From Promicromonospora iranensis (GTDB taxonomy: Bacteria; Actinomycetota; Actinomycetes; Actinomycetales; Cellulomonadaceae), in assembly GCF_028994775.1 (NCBI RefSeq), contig NZ_JAJQMN010000005.1, positions 62,001-126,000 of the forward strand: 64,000 nt of DNA, given 5' to 3'. Positions 50,606-58,927 of this stretch are shown one piece after another; the first letter of the stretch is position 1, and each line of letters starts with the position of its first letter. Under the pieces are notes generated by a model. That model made no database searches and was not told where the DNA came from. It worked only from the letters and a program-made list of their open reading frames with translations. Both the position numbers and the translations under genes were made by a program.

Positions 50606-51679
50606 TCAGGTGACGAGCGGCGAGCTTTCCCGCTGCGCGCTCCGCTGGATCGCCTTCAGTGGGTACGGGGCGGCCCGGCTCACCTGCTGGAACTCGCGGT
50701 AGAAGTCCCCCATCACCGCGGCGACCGGCGCATCACGGACCAGAGCTGCCGCGAGGACCGCAGGAGCGCCCTCCGGTACCGCACCCTGCGCGCAGGAGCG
50801 CACGAACTCCCTGCGTTCTACCGGCCCGTACCCGTACAGAGCGACGGCCAGCCAGTTCACCAGGTAGGTCGCGGCGTAGTGCCGGTCGTAGCCGCGGTGG
50901 GCGTCGAAGAAGGCGGTCTCGTCCTCGGCGAGCTCGAAGCGGGTGGAGATCGCGAGGCCGTAGTCGGCGAAGAAGAGCCGCCTGCCGTCGGTCAGGATGT
51001 TCTGGAAGTGGGTGTCGAAGTGCAGCATCCCGCGGGAGTTCATGAACGAGATGCCGGCTGCCAGCTCGCGGTCGACCATGGCGCAGGCCCGCTCGGCGGC
51101 CTCGCCACCGGCCTCGACCTCGACGCTCAGCCAGTCGTGCAGGTTCTGGGGGATGTACTCCAGGAACAGCATGATGCTCGCCGTGGACTGCCGCAGCTCG
51201 TCGATCCGGCGACGTACCTCTGGACCGCCACCCCAGTAGGTGACCGCCCGTTCCACGTCGGCCAGCTCCTCGGGGAGCGGCTGGCCGGCGTCCGGCAGCA
51301 CCCGCCAGTGGTACAGCAGGGGGAAGCCCTCGTGTTCTCCCGCGATCACCCAGCCCGTCGTCATGATCTGCGCGGCCAGCTCCCGCCAGGCGCCGAACCC
51401 GGGGCCGCCGATGGTGCCGACGCCGTAGTGGCAGAAGTCCGGCAGCCCGAACAGGTTCGCCGTGGAGCGGACGTTCTCGGGCCGGCGCTCAAGATCGGTG
51501 AGGCGCACCTGCTTGACGAAGACCGGGGTCCCTTCGACCTCCAGCAGGACCGTCCTGCCGCCTATGCCGGTACCGATCGGCGTGGCGGCGTCCACGAGCT
51601 CGCGCAGCGTGTGATCGCCGCACAGCGACAGCGCGCTGGAGGCGGCACCGTAGGCGGCGAGCCGCGCGGCGCGGGACAT
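50606..51679 (-). CDS. Protein kinase-like fold protein
   Basis: A 357-residue protein: the lysine strand PVFVKQVRL (about 55), the helix glutamate region, the hinge FLEYIPQNLHDWL, the catalytic-loop-like GMLHFDTHFQNIL (HFD..N instead of HRD..N) and the metal motif FFADYGLAIS (DYG instead of DFG). This is the protein-kinase-like superfamily with intact lysine, aspartates and asparagine, so it is probably active on a small molecule or protein. The start 51679 fits the fold; the upstream open frame is Arg/Pro-rich and non-coding. Confidence 0.8.
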   Translation of the reverse strand: MSRAARLAAYGAASSALSLCGDHTLRELVDAATPIGTGIGGRTVLLEVEGTPVFVKQVRLTDLERRPENVRSTANLFGLPDFCHYGVGTIGGPGFGAWRELAAQIMTTGWVIAGEHEGFPLLYHWRVLPDAGQPLPEELADVERAVTYWGGGPEVRRRIDELRQSTASIMLFLEYIPQNLHDWLSVEVEAGGEAAERACAMVDRELAAGISFMNSRGMLHFDTHFQNILTDGRRLFFADYGLAISTRFELAEDETAFFDAHRGYDRHYAATYLVNWLAVALYGYGPVERREFVRSCAQGAVPEGAPAVLAAALVRDAPVAAVMGDFYREFQQVSRAAPYPLKAIQRSAQRESSPLVT

Positions 51680-51966
51680 GTCAGGGCTCTGCACGCTCTG
51701 CCTCCGTCCGGGCGCCCGCGTCTCGTGCCGCCGCTTCGGCGGGCACCGCGGCAGGAGCCGCGACCACCCTCTCACGGGGGACGACGGCGCCACCGGCCGC
51801 TGTGGCGGAACGACGCCGTCGGGCAGGCGCGTCTCGCCCTGCCCGAGGGAGACAGCGAGCTGGTCGCGGTCGTGCCCTGCAAATCCCCTGGCGCCGGCCC
51901 GGGGCCACGTGGCAGCATCCGGCGACAGACAGCTCGCCCTCAAGGAGACCGCCAAGGAGACCGCTC

Positions 51967-52548
51967 ATCCAGACCGATTCCGTCTTCGAGGCACTGCTGA
52001 TCGGTGGCCGCTCAGGTGTCGGCAAGACCACTGTCGGCTGGGAGGTCTCCGCGCAGCTGCAGGCCGCGCGAGTCGCCCACTGCCTGGTCGAGGGCGACAA
52101 CCTCGACCAGGCGTTCCCCGCTCCGCCCGGCGACCCGCACCGCTCCGCGATGACCGAGGCCAACCTCGCGGCGGTCTGGGGCAACTACGCCGCCCTCGGA
52201 TATCGCAGGCTGGTCTACACGAACACCGTCTCCGTCCTGGAGCCCGACCTGATCGCCCGGGCCATGGGTGGTGCGCCCCGGATCGTCGCCGTGCTCCTGA
52301 CCGCCGACGACGAGACCGCACGGCGGCGCCTCGGGACGCGCGAGATCGGGAGCCAGCTCGACGCCCACGTGGCGCGCAGCGGCTCGATGGCCCGGCACCT
52401 GGAGGCGACGGCGCCGGCGTCGGTCATCCGGGTTCCGACCGGCGGGCGCGCCGTCACGGCTGTCGCGCGCGACGTCATCGCCGCGACGGGCTGGGCCCCG
52501 GGCCCACCCGACGCCCCCGACGGCGATCGGTGGCTCGAGTACCGGTAG
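51967..52548 (+). CDS. P-loop ATPase/kinase-like protein, apparent ATC start
   Basis: A 193-residue P-loop protein with Walker A GGRSGVGKTT near residue 10, EGDNLDQAFPAPPGDPHR and later VLLTADDETARRRLGTREIG. It resembles nucleotide or small-molecule kinases of the AAA/broad-specificity type. In front of the fold there is no ATG, GTG or TTG at a plausible place; AAGGAG (51954-51959) sits 7 bases before ATC 51967, so ATC may be the start codon. Otherwise the start lies far upstream in Arg/Pro-rich sequence. Confidence 0.7.
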   Translation: MQTDSVFEALLIGGRSGVGKTTVGWEVSAQLQAARVAHCLVEGDNLDQAFPAPPGDPHRSAMTEANLAAVWGNYAALGYRRLVYTNTVSVLEPDLIARAMGGAPRIVAVLLTADDETARRRLGTREIGSQLDAHVARSGSMARHLEATAPASVIRVPTGGRAVTAVARDVIAATGWAPGPPDAPDGDRWLEYR

Positions 52549-52644
52549 TGCGCGAGTCGCCCTTGCCTCACCGCGGCATTCAGGGCAGAGTCTGGGGTGA
52601 CGCACCTCACACCGTCGTGAGGGGCGTCGTCAAAGGAGGTGCCC

Positions 52645-52938
52645 ATGACGAACACCGAATTTGTGACGCTGCGCCGTTCGATCGAGCAGCTGCGCCAGAG
52701 CGTGTCCGGGGTGCGCAGCGCCTTCGGTGACGCACCGGAGGTGCGCCGGCTCGTGAACGACCTCGAGCGGCTGGAGATCGACGCGGCAGAGCTCGCGTCG
52801 GCGGAGCCCTTGCGGCAGCTGCGGACGCCGGGCCGCGTGCCGGAGCACGTCGTCGTGCCCGACACCCCGCTGGACGAGGCGATGTTCACCGATGCCGACG
52901 ACGAAGGGCTCGGCGGCTACCACGGCGACCGGTCGTGA
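52645..52938 (+). CDS. Small conserved protein of the succinate dehydrogenase operon
   Basis: A 97-residue mostly helical protein starting MTNTEFVTLRRSIEQLRQSV, with a charged acidic C-terminus (ADDEGLGGYHGDRS). A perfect AAAGGAGGTG lies 6 bases before ATG 52645. Its TGA overlaps the sdhC ATG (ATGA). A small gene of similar size precedes sdhC in the mycobacterial Sdh1 locus (recall, to be checked), so it may be an assembly factor or a loosely bound subunit. Function unknown. Confidence 0.75.
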   Translation: MTNTEFVTLRRSIEQLRQSVSGVRSAFGDAPEVRRLVNDLERLEIDAAELASAEPLRQLRTPGRVPEHVVVPDTPLDEAMFTDADDEGLGGYHGDRS

Positions 52939-53774
52939 CGACGACCGCGCGTGACGCCGGGGGGCGCGGCGTCGGCGGGCGAGGCGTCGACAGCCCGGGT
53001 CGTGCCGCGATCGGTGCGCGGACCCTGCGGTCGGACCGGTGGTGGCTGCCACCGCTGGCGACGACCGTCGGTCTGCTGATCTTCATCGGGTACGCGACGG
53101 TGCGGACGTTCCAGCAGAAGTACTTCTTCGCGGACGAGCGCTACTTGACGCCGTTCTACTCGCCGTGCGTCTCGCTCGGGTGCGCGTCCGAGCCGGGCGC
53201 CGCACACTTCGGGATGTTCCTGCCGGACCACCCGCTGATCCCGTACGCGGCGCTCAGCCTGCCGTTCCTGCTGCTGTTCCGGCTGACCTGCTACTACTAC
53301 CGCAAGGCGTACTACCGGTCGTTCGCCCTCGCCCCCGCGGCGTGCGCCGTGCCGGAGCCCCACGCGACGTACACCGGCGAGACCCGCTTCCCGCTGGTCC
53401 TGCAGAACGTCCACCGGTACTTCTTCTACGTCGCGGTGGTCATCTCGATCATCAACACGTACGACGCCATCGTCGCGTTCCGGCATCCCACCGACGGTCT
53501 CGTCGTCGGCGTGGGCAACCTCGTGCTGCTCGTGAACGTCGTGCTGTTGTGGTGCTACACGGCGTCGTGCCACTCGTGCCGGCACGTGATGGGCGGCCGC
53601 CTCACGCACTTCTCGAAGCATCCCGTGCGCTACCGGCTGTGGACCTGGGTGTCCGCGCTCAACACGCGGCACGCGACGTTCGCGTGGACCACGCTCGGCA
53701 CGCTGATCCTGACCGACCTCTACGTCGCGCTCGTCGCGAGCGGGACCATCACCGACCTGCGCCTGGTCGGATAA
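52935..53774 (+). CDS. sdhC: Succinate dehydrogenase/fumarate reductase membrane subunit (Sdh1-type cytochrome)
   Basis: A 279-residue protein with five membrane helices: about 38-58, 100-118, 144-170, 190-212 and 248-270. His residues in QNVHRYF, CHSCRHVMGG and NTRHATF are candidates for haem and quinone binding. It anchors the flavoprotein and iron-sulfur subunits encoded downstream and passes electrons to menaquinone. The N-terminal ~28 residues are Gly/Arg-rich and cytoplasmic. It overlaps the small gene before it by 4 bases; 18 bases separate it from sdhA. Confidence 0.88.
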   Translation: MTTTARDAGGRGVGGRGVDSPGRAAIGARTLRSDRWWLPPLATTVGLLIFIGYATVRTFQQKYFFADERYLTPFYSPCVSLGCASEPGAAHFGMFLPDHPLIPYAALSLPFLLLFRLTCYYYRKAYYRSFALAPAACAVPEPHATYTGETRFPLVLQNVHRYFFYVAVVISIINTYDAIVAFRHPTDGLVVGVGNLVLLVNVVLLWCYTASCHSCRHVMGGRLTHFSKHPVRYRLWTWVSALNTRHATFAWTTLGTLILTDLYVALVASGTITDLRLVG

Positions 53775-53792
53775 CCGGACTGGAGCCCAGCC

Positions 53793-55799
53793 TTGACGGA
53801 GATCGAACGGCACGACTACGACGTCCTCGTCATCGGCGCCGGGGGTGCCGGGCTGCGGGCCGCCATCGAGGCGCGCGAACGCGGGCTGAGGACGGCGATC
53901 GTCTGCAAGTCGCTGTTCGGCAAGGCGCACACGGTGATGGCGGAGGGCGGGTGCGCCGCGGCCATGGGCAACGTCAACGAGAACGACTCGTGGCAGGTGC
54001 ACTTCCGCGACACCATGCGCGGCGGGAAGTTCCTGAACAACTGGCGGATGGCGGAGCTGCACGCCAAGGAGGCACCCGACCGGGTCTGGGAGCTGGAGAC
54101 GTACGGCGCGCTGTTCGACCGCACGAAGGACGGCCGGATCAGTCAGCGCCACTTCGGGGGGCACACCTACCCGCGCCTCGCGCACGTCGGCGACCGGACC
54201 GGGCTGGAGCTGCTCCGGACCATGCAGCAGCGCATCGTCGCGCTGCAGCAGGACGACTTCGCCGAGACGGGTGACTACGAGGCCCGGCTGCGCGTGTTCG
54301 CCGAGTGCACGGTCACGGAGCTCCTGAAGGATCCCGCCGTGGGCCCCGACGGCGCCATCGCCGGGGCACTCGGCTACTGGCGCGAGTCGGGCCGGCTCGT
54401 CGTCTTCTCGGCGCCCGCGGTGGTGCTGGCCACGGGCGGGATCGGCAAGTCGTTCCAGGTCACGTCGAACTCGTGGGAGTACACGGGGGACGGCCACGCC
54501 CTCGCGCTCCGCGTCGGTGCCGATCTGGTGGACATGGAGTTCGTCCAGTTCCACCCGACCGGCATGGTCTGGCCGCCCAGCGTCAAGGGCATCCTCGTCA
54601 CGGAGGGCGTGCGGGGGGACGGCGGGGTGCTGAAGAACTCGGACGGCAAACGCTTCATGTTCGACTACGTGCCCGACGTCTTCAAGGGGCAGTACGCCCA
54701 GACCGAGGACGAGGCGGACCGCTGGTACGACGACCAGGAGAGCAACCGCCGCACGCCCGACCTGCTGCCCCGCGACGAGGTGGCCCGCGCGATCAACACC
54801 GAGGTCAAGGAGGGGCGCGGCTCCCCGCACGGCGGCGTGTACCTCGACATCGCGAGCCGCATGCCTGCCGAGGAGATCAAGCGGCGCCTGCCGTCGATGT
54901 ACCACCAGTTCAAGGAGCTGGCCGACGTCGACATCACCGCCGAGCCGATGGAGGTCGGCCCCACGTGCCACTACGTGATGGGCGGCATCCAGGTGGACCC
55001 GGACACCGGCCAGTCCCGGGTTCCAGGGCTGTTCGCGGCGGGGGAGTGCGCGGGCGGGATGCACGGCTCGAACCGCCTCGGCGGCAACTCGCTCTCCGAC
55101 CTGCTGGTGTTCGGCCGGCGCGCGGGGCTCGGCGCGGCCGACTACGTCGTCGGCCTGGAGCGCCGTCCCGCCGTGCAGGCCGCGGACGTCGACGCGGCCG
55201 CCGTGCTCACGCTCGCCCCGTTCGACGCGCCGGCGCACGGCGGACCGGACGACGCCGAGAACCCGTATACCCTGCACGCCGAGCTGCAGCGGATGATGAA
55301 CGACCTGGTCGGCATCATCCGCACGGAGACCGAGGTCGCCGAGGCGCAGCGGCGCCTCGGCGAGCTCCGCGCACGGGTGGGGCACGTGTTCGTCGAGGGG
55401 CACCGCCAGTACAACCCCGGCTGGCACCTGGCGCTGGACCTGCGCAACATGCTCATGGTCAGCGAGGCGGTGGCGGCGTCGGCCCTGCTGCGCACGGAGA
55501 GCCGCGGCGGGCACACCCGCGAGGATCACCCGGGGCTCGACCCCGAGTGGCGCCACCGGGTGCTGGTGACGCGCCGCGCCCGCGACGGCGCGGACAGCAC
55601 GGACGGCGCGGAGTCCGAACAGGTGGTGCCGCGCGTCGTCGTCGAGCCCGCCGAGCGGGTGCCGATGCGCGCGGACCTGCTCGCGCTGTTCGATCTCACC
55701 GAGCTCGAGAAGTACTACACGGACGCCGAGCTGGCGGAGCATCCCGGGCGACCGGCAGATCCCGGGCGACCGGCCGATCCAGTGGGAGGAACCGCATGA
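53793..55799 (+). CDS. sdhA: Succinate dehydrogenase/fumarate reductase flavoprotein subunit
   Basis: A 668-residue flavoprotein. FAD motif VIGAGGAGLRAAIEA (11-25); covalent-FAD His in GKAHTVMAEGG; substrate residues in FHPTGM and RLGGNSLSDLLVFG; capping domain in between. It oxidises succinate to fumarate. The start is TTG 53793 with TGGAG 8 bases upstream. The C-terminus carries an 18-bp tandem repeat (GRPADPGRPADP) and its stop overlaps the sdhB start by 4 bases. Confidence 0.95.
   Translation: MTEIERHDYDVLVIGAGGAGLRAAIEARERGLRTAIVCKSLFGKAHTVMAEGGCAAAMGNVNENDSWQVHFRDTMRGGKFLNNWRMAELHAKEAPDRVWELETYGALFDRTKDGRISQRHFGGHTYPRLAHVGDRTGLELLRTMQQRIVALQQDDFAETGDYEARLRVFAECTVTELLKDPAVGPDGAIAGALGYWRESGRLVVFSAPAVVLATGGIGKSFQVTSNSWEYTGDGHALALRVGADLVDMEFVQFHPTGMVWPPSVKGILVTEGVRGDGGVLKNSDGKRFMFDYVPDVFKGQYAQTEDEADRWYDDQESNRRTPDLLPRDEVARAINTEVKEGRGSPHGGVYLDIASRMPAEEIKRRLPSMYHQFKELADVDITAEPMEVGPTCHYVMGGIQVDPDTGQSRVPGLFAAGECAGGMHGSNRLGGNSLSDLLVFGRRAGLGAADYVVGLERRPAVQAADVDAAAVLTLAPFDAPAHGGPDDAENPYTLHAELQRMMNDLVGIIRTETEVAEAQRRLGELRARVGHVFVEGHRQYNPGWHLALDLRNMLMVSEAVAASALLRTESRGGHTREDHPGLDPEWRHRVLVTRRARDGADSTDGAESEQVVPRVVVEPAERVPMRADLLALFDLTELEKYYTDAELAEHPGRPADPGRPADPVGGTA
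55741..55776 (+). repeat. 18-bp tandem repeat, 2 copies, at the C-terminus of SdhA
   Basis: ATCCCGGGCGACCGGCAG at 55741-55758 and a copy with one change at 55759-55776, coding PGRPAD twice, seven codons before the stop. Confidence 0.85.
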
Positions 55800-56548
55800 G
55801 CTACACGGGCACGTTCCGGATCTGGCGCGGGGACGCCGACGGCGGTGCGCTGGCCGACTTCCGGGTGGAGGTCAACGAGGGCGAGGTGGTGCTCGACGTC
55901 CTGCACCGGCTGCAGGCCACGCAAGCCCCCGACCTGGCGGTGCGGTGGAACTGCAAGGCCGGTAAGTGCGGGTCGTGCTCGGCGGAGATCAACGGCAAGC
56001 CACGCCTGCTGTGCATGACACGGATGTCCGTGTTCGAGCGCGACGACGTCGTGACCGTGACCCCGATGCGGACGTTCCCGGTGATCCGCGACCTGGTGAC
56101 CGACGTGTCGTTCAACTACGCGAAGGCCCGCGAGATCCCGTCATTCACCCCTCCGGCCGACCTGGCACCGGGGGAGTACCGGATGGCGCAGGTCGACGTC
56201 AACCGGTCGCAGGAGTTCCGCAAGTGCATCGAGTGCTACCTGTGCCAGGACACCTGCCACGTGGTGCGCGACCACGAGGAGAACAAGGAGTCGTTCGCCG
56301 GCCCGCGGTTCCTCATGCGGATCGCCGAGCTGGAGATGCATCCGCTCGACGTCGCGGACCGGGTGCCCGCCGCACAGGAGGAGCACGGCCTCGGCCGGTG
56401 CAACATCACCAAGTGCTGCACCGACGTGTGCCCGGAAGGCATCAAGATCACCGACAACGCGCTGATCCCGATGAAGGAGCGCGTCGCCGACCGGCGCTAC
56501 GACCCGCTGGTCTGGCTGGGGCGGACCATCTCGCGGCGGCGCGGCTGA
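55796..56548 (+). CDS. sdhB: Succinate dehydrogenase/fumarate reductase iron-sulfur subunit
   Basis: A 250-residue protein. The plant-type [2Fe-2S] site lies in CKAGKCGSC with a fourth Cys in RLLC. The cluster-rich second half has CIECYLCQDTC and CNITKCCTDVCP for the [4Fe-4S] and [3Fe-4S] (or second [4Fe-4S]) clusters. It carries electrons from FAD to the membrane subunit. It begins at ATG 55796 overlapping sdhA and ends the operon; a small hairpin (GTCCAGG/CCTGGAC, 56577-56600) follows. Confidence 0.95.
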   Translation: MSYTGTFRIWRGDADGGALADFRVEVNEGEVVLDVLHRLQATQAPDLAVRWNCKAGKCGSCSAEINGKPRLLCMTRMSVFERDDVVTVTPMRTFPVIRDLVTDVSFNYAKAREIPSFTPPADLAPGEYRMAQVDVNRSQEFRKCIECYLCQDTCHVVRDHEENKESFAGPRFLMRIAELEMHPLDVADRVPAAQEEHGLGRCNITKCCTDVCPEGIKITDNALIPMKERVADRRYDPLVWLGRTISRRRG

Positions 56549-56782
56549 CGGAAGCCCTGCTATCTTCGTCGCAGTCGTCCAGGTCCGCCTTGTCCTGGAC
56601 CGCAGAGCTGTTCCGCCCGGTGACGGGGGCGGCGGAGGGGGCGCGTGCCCCGCCCCACCGCAGTCCTGGATGTCCCCAGGCGGGCCACGGGTCGCACCCC
56701 TTCCCGCAGCACGCGGGACGTAGCAGTCAGGCGCCGGCGACCCCGGGTGGCCCGTCCCGCCGCGCGGCGATGAGGACACCTC

Positions 56783-58006
56783 ATGCCCCGAGCCGCCACC
56801 GGCTACGGCCCCCTGCTGCGCACCCCCGGCGCCGCCGCCTTCTATGCCACCGCTGCCCTCGGCCGCACCGGCATCGCCATGACGGGCCTCGGCCTCGTCT
56901 GGCTGCTGCACGACCGCACCGGCTCCTACGCGACGGCGGGCCTCGCCGCCGCGGGGTTCGCCCTGGCCGAGGCCCTCGTCGGGCCGCACGTCGCCCGCCT
57001 GGTCGACCGGTTCGGCCAGACCCGCGTCCTGCCGTTCTACCTGCTCGGGCACGGGGCCGCCGTCGTCGGCCTGCTCGTGTCGACCACGCCGGCCGCCGCC
57101 GTCGCCGCCGCCACCTGTGCGGGCGCGGCCGTACCCCAGCTCGGCGCCCTGTCCGCCGCCCGCTGGGCGCACCTGCTCCGACGCGGACGTGCCGACGAGC
57201 TGCCCACCGCCTTCTCCCTGGAGTCGCTGGCCAACGCCACCGCCTTCCTCCTCGGACCGGTGCTGGTCACCGTGCTCGGCGCCGCCGGCCACCCGGCCCT
57301 GGCGACCGCGATCGCCGCGGCCCTCATCCTCGGTGGGGGCGCCGCGCTGACCGCCCAGCGCCACACGGCACCGCCCCCGGCCGAACGGCGCGTCGCCGGC
57401 GCACCGCGCGAACGGTCCTCCCTGCTGCGGCCTGCCTTCCTGCTCCTCGCGCTGCTCAACCTCGCGATCGGCCTCTACTTCGGCACCATGGGTGTGGCGG
57501 TCACCGCATTCGCCGTCGGCCAGGGCGCCCCCGCCGTGGCGACGCCGATCATCGCCGCCGCCAGCCTCAGCGGTCTGCTCGCCGGCTGGCTCTACGGACT
57601 GCGGAAGCATCCCACCCCGGCCCGCCGCCAGCTCGTCCTCGCCACCACCTACCTGACGGCGACCGCGGCACTGCTTCCCCTCGCACCGTCCGCCGTCTGG
57701 CTCGGCGTCGGCGTGGTCCTCACGGAGGCCGCGATCCCGCCGACCCTCGTGCTGCTGACCGTGCTCACCGAGAAGGCCGTCCGGTCCGCGGCACTCACCC
57801 AGGCCTTCACCTGGAACAACTCCGCGGGCGCGGCCGGGTCGGCGCTCGCGGCGGCACTGGCGGGGCGCGCCGCCGACACGTGGGATGCGTCGGCGGCGCT
57901 CCTGCTGGCGCCGCTGGCCGGGCTCCTCCTGGTGGCGCTGTCGCTGGCCCTCTCGCGGGTCCTGTCGCCGGCGGTCAGCTGGAGGCGAGCGAGCCGAGCA
58001 GCCTGA
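56783..58006 (+). CDS. MFS transporter
   Basis: A 407-residue, 12-helix protein. First half: TAALGRTGIAMTGLGLVWLLHDRTGS.. and ALVGPHVARLVDRFGQTRVL (motif A-like, with GPHVARLVDRFG). The second half starts at LRPAFLLLALLNLAIGLYFGTMG. Substrate unknown. GAGGAC precedes ATG 56783. Its 3' end overlaps the convergent XRE gene by 32 bases. Confidence 0.87.
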   Translation: MPRAATGYGPLLRTPGAAAFYATAALGRTGIAMTGLGLVWLLHDRTGSYATAGLAAAGFALAEALVGPHVARLVDRFGQTRVLPFYLLGHGAAVVGLLVSTTPAAAVAAATCAGAAVPQLGALSAARWAHLLRRGRADELPTAFSLESLANATAFLLGPVLVTVLGAAGHPALATAIAAALILGGGAALTAQRHTAPPPAERRVAGAPRERSSLLRPAFLLLALLNLAIGLYFGTMGVAVTAFAVGQGAPAVATPIIAAASLSGLLAGWLYGLRKHPTPARRQLVLATTYLTATAALLPLAPSAVWLGVGVVLTEAAIPPTLVLLTVLTEKAVRSAALTQAFTWNNSAGAAGSALAAALAGRAADTWDASAALLLAPLAGLLLVALSLALSRVLSPAVSWRRASRAA

Positions 58007-58805
58007 GCCGTTCGGCGGAGTCCGAGCCGGGCGTCGCACCGACGAAGACGATGCGCTGCGAGGGGGCGTCGGGCAGGTGGAAGCTCTCGGTGTTGAGCGT
58101 CATCCTGCCGACCAGCGGGTGCTCGTACTCCTGGACGGAGTGCGTGCACTCGGCGACCGGGTGCGCCGACCAGATCCGGACGAAGTCGGGGCTCTTGATG
58201 CTCAGCTCCCCGACGAGCTCGTTCAGGGCCGGGTCGTCCGGCTGGTCGCCCGAGGCCATCCGCAGGTAGGACGCGACATACGTGGCCTCGAGCTCCCAGT
58301 CCACGAAGAGCTCCCGCGGCGCGGGGTCGAGGAACATCCGGCGGGCCAGGTTCGGCCGTTGGTCGCGCTCGATGCCCAGGAGGGCGAAGCCCAGCGGGTT
58401 GCCACCGAGCAGGTCCGTGCGCCGTCCGACGACGACCACCGCCTGCTCCGTCATGCTCTCGGCGAGGAGCTGAACGGTGTCCCGCAACCGCTCGGGACCG
58501 AGCTCGCGCCGCACGACCTGCGCCGGCCAGGCCAGCCGGAGCAGGTGCAGGCGCTCGTCCTCGTCGAGCCGGAGCGCGTTCGCTATGGAATCCAGCACGG
58601 CGTCGGAGATCTGGTGGCTCTCGCCCTGCTCGATGCGCGTGTAGTAGTTCACGCTCATTCCGGCGAGCCGCGCGACCTCCTCGCGCCGCAGGCCCGGCAC
58701 GCGGCGCTGCTCGCCGTACGTCTCGACCCCGGCGACGGCGGGGGTCAGGGCCTCCCGGCGAGAGCGCAGGAAACCCGCGAGCTCGGTGTTCCGATGTTCG
58801 GTCAT
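57975..58805 (-). CDS. XRE-family regulator with MmyB-like ligand domain
   Basis: A 276-residue regulator. The N-terminal XRE helix-turn-helix includes VPGLRREEVARLAGMSVNYYTRIEQGE (about 35-62). The remainder is the MmyB-like PAS-type domain with TDLLGGNPLGFALLG, RRMFLDPAPRELFVDWE and YEHPLVGRMTLNTESFHLPD. It is divergent from an NmrA-like reductase gene and shares a 26-bp perfect palindrome. It most likely represses this gene until a ligand (often a fatty acid) binds. ATG 58805 is chosen because the conserved domain starts there. Confidence 0.9.
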   Translation of the reverse strand: MTEHRNTELAGFLRSRREALTPAVAGVETYGEQRRVPGLRREEVARLAGMSVNYYTRIEQGESHQISDAVLDSIANALRLDEDERLHLLRLAWPAQVVRRELGPERLRDTVQLLAESMTEQAVVVVGRRTDLLGGNPLGFALLGIERDQRPNLARRMFLDPAPRELFVDWELEATYVASYLRMASGDQPDDPALNELVGELSIKSPDFVRIWSAHPVAECTHSVQEYEHPLVGRMTLNTESFHLPDAPSQRIVFVGATPGSDSAERLRLLGSLASS

Positions 58806-58864
58806 GCGCCAATGGTCCACCCGCCTGCCCGGAGGGGCCATACCCGATCTCCACCCGAGACATC

Positions 58865-58890
58865 CCCTGCCGTGGGTACCCACGGCAGGG
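58865..58890. promoter_or_regulatory. 26-bp perfect palindrome, probable operator of the XRE regulator
   Basis: CCCTGCCGTGGGT followed at once by its exact complement. It lies 60 bases from the XRE start and 38 from the NmrA-like start. Confidence 0.75.
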
Positions 58891-58927
58891 TCTGGTGCCG
58901 CCTGACGGCCGGGCGCACGATGACGGC

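Noticed and set aside
56549-56782. A gene between sdhB and the MFS
   Set aside because: Only short frames and GC-rich hairpins are present; nothing of coding quality.
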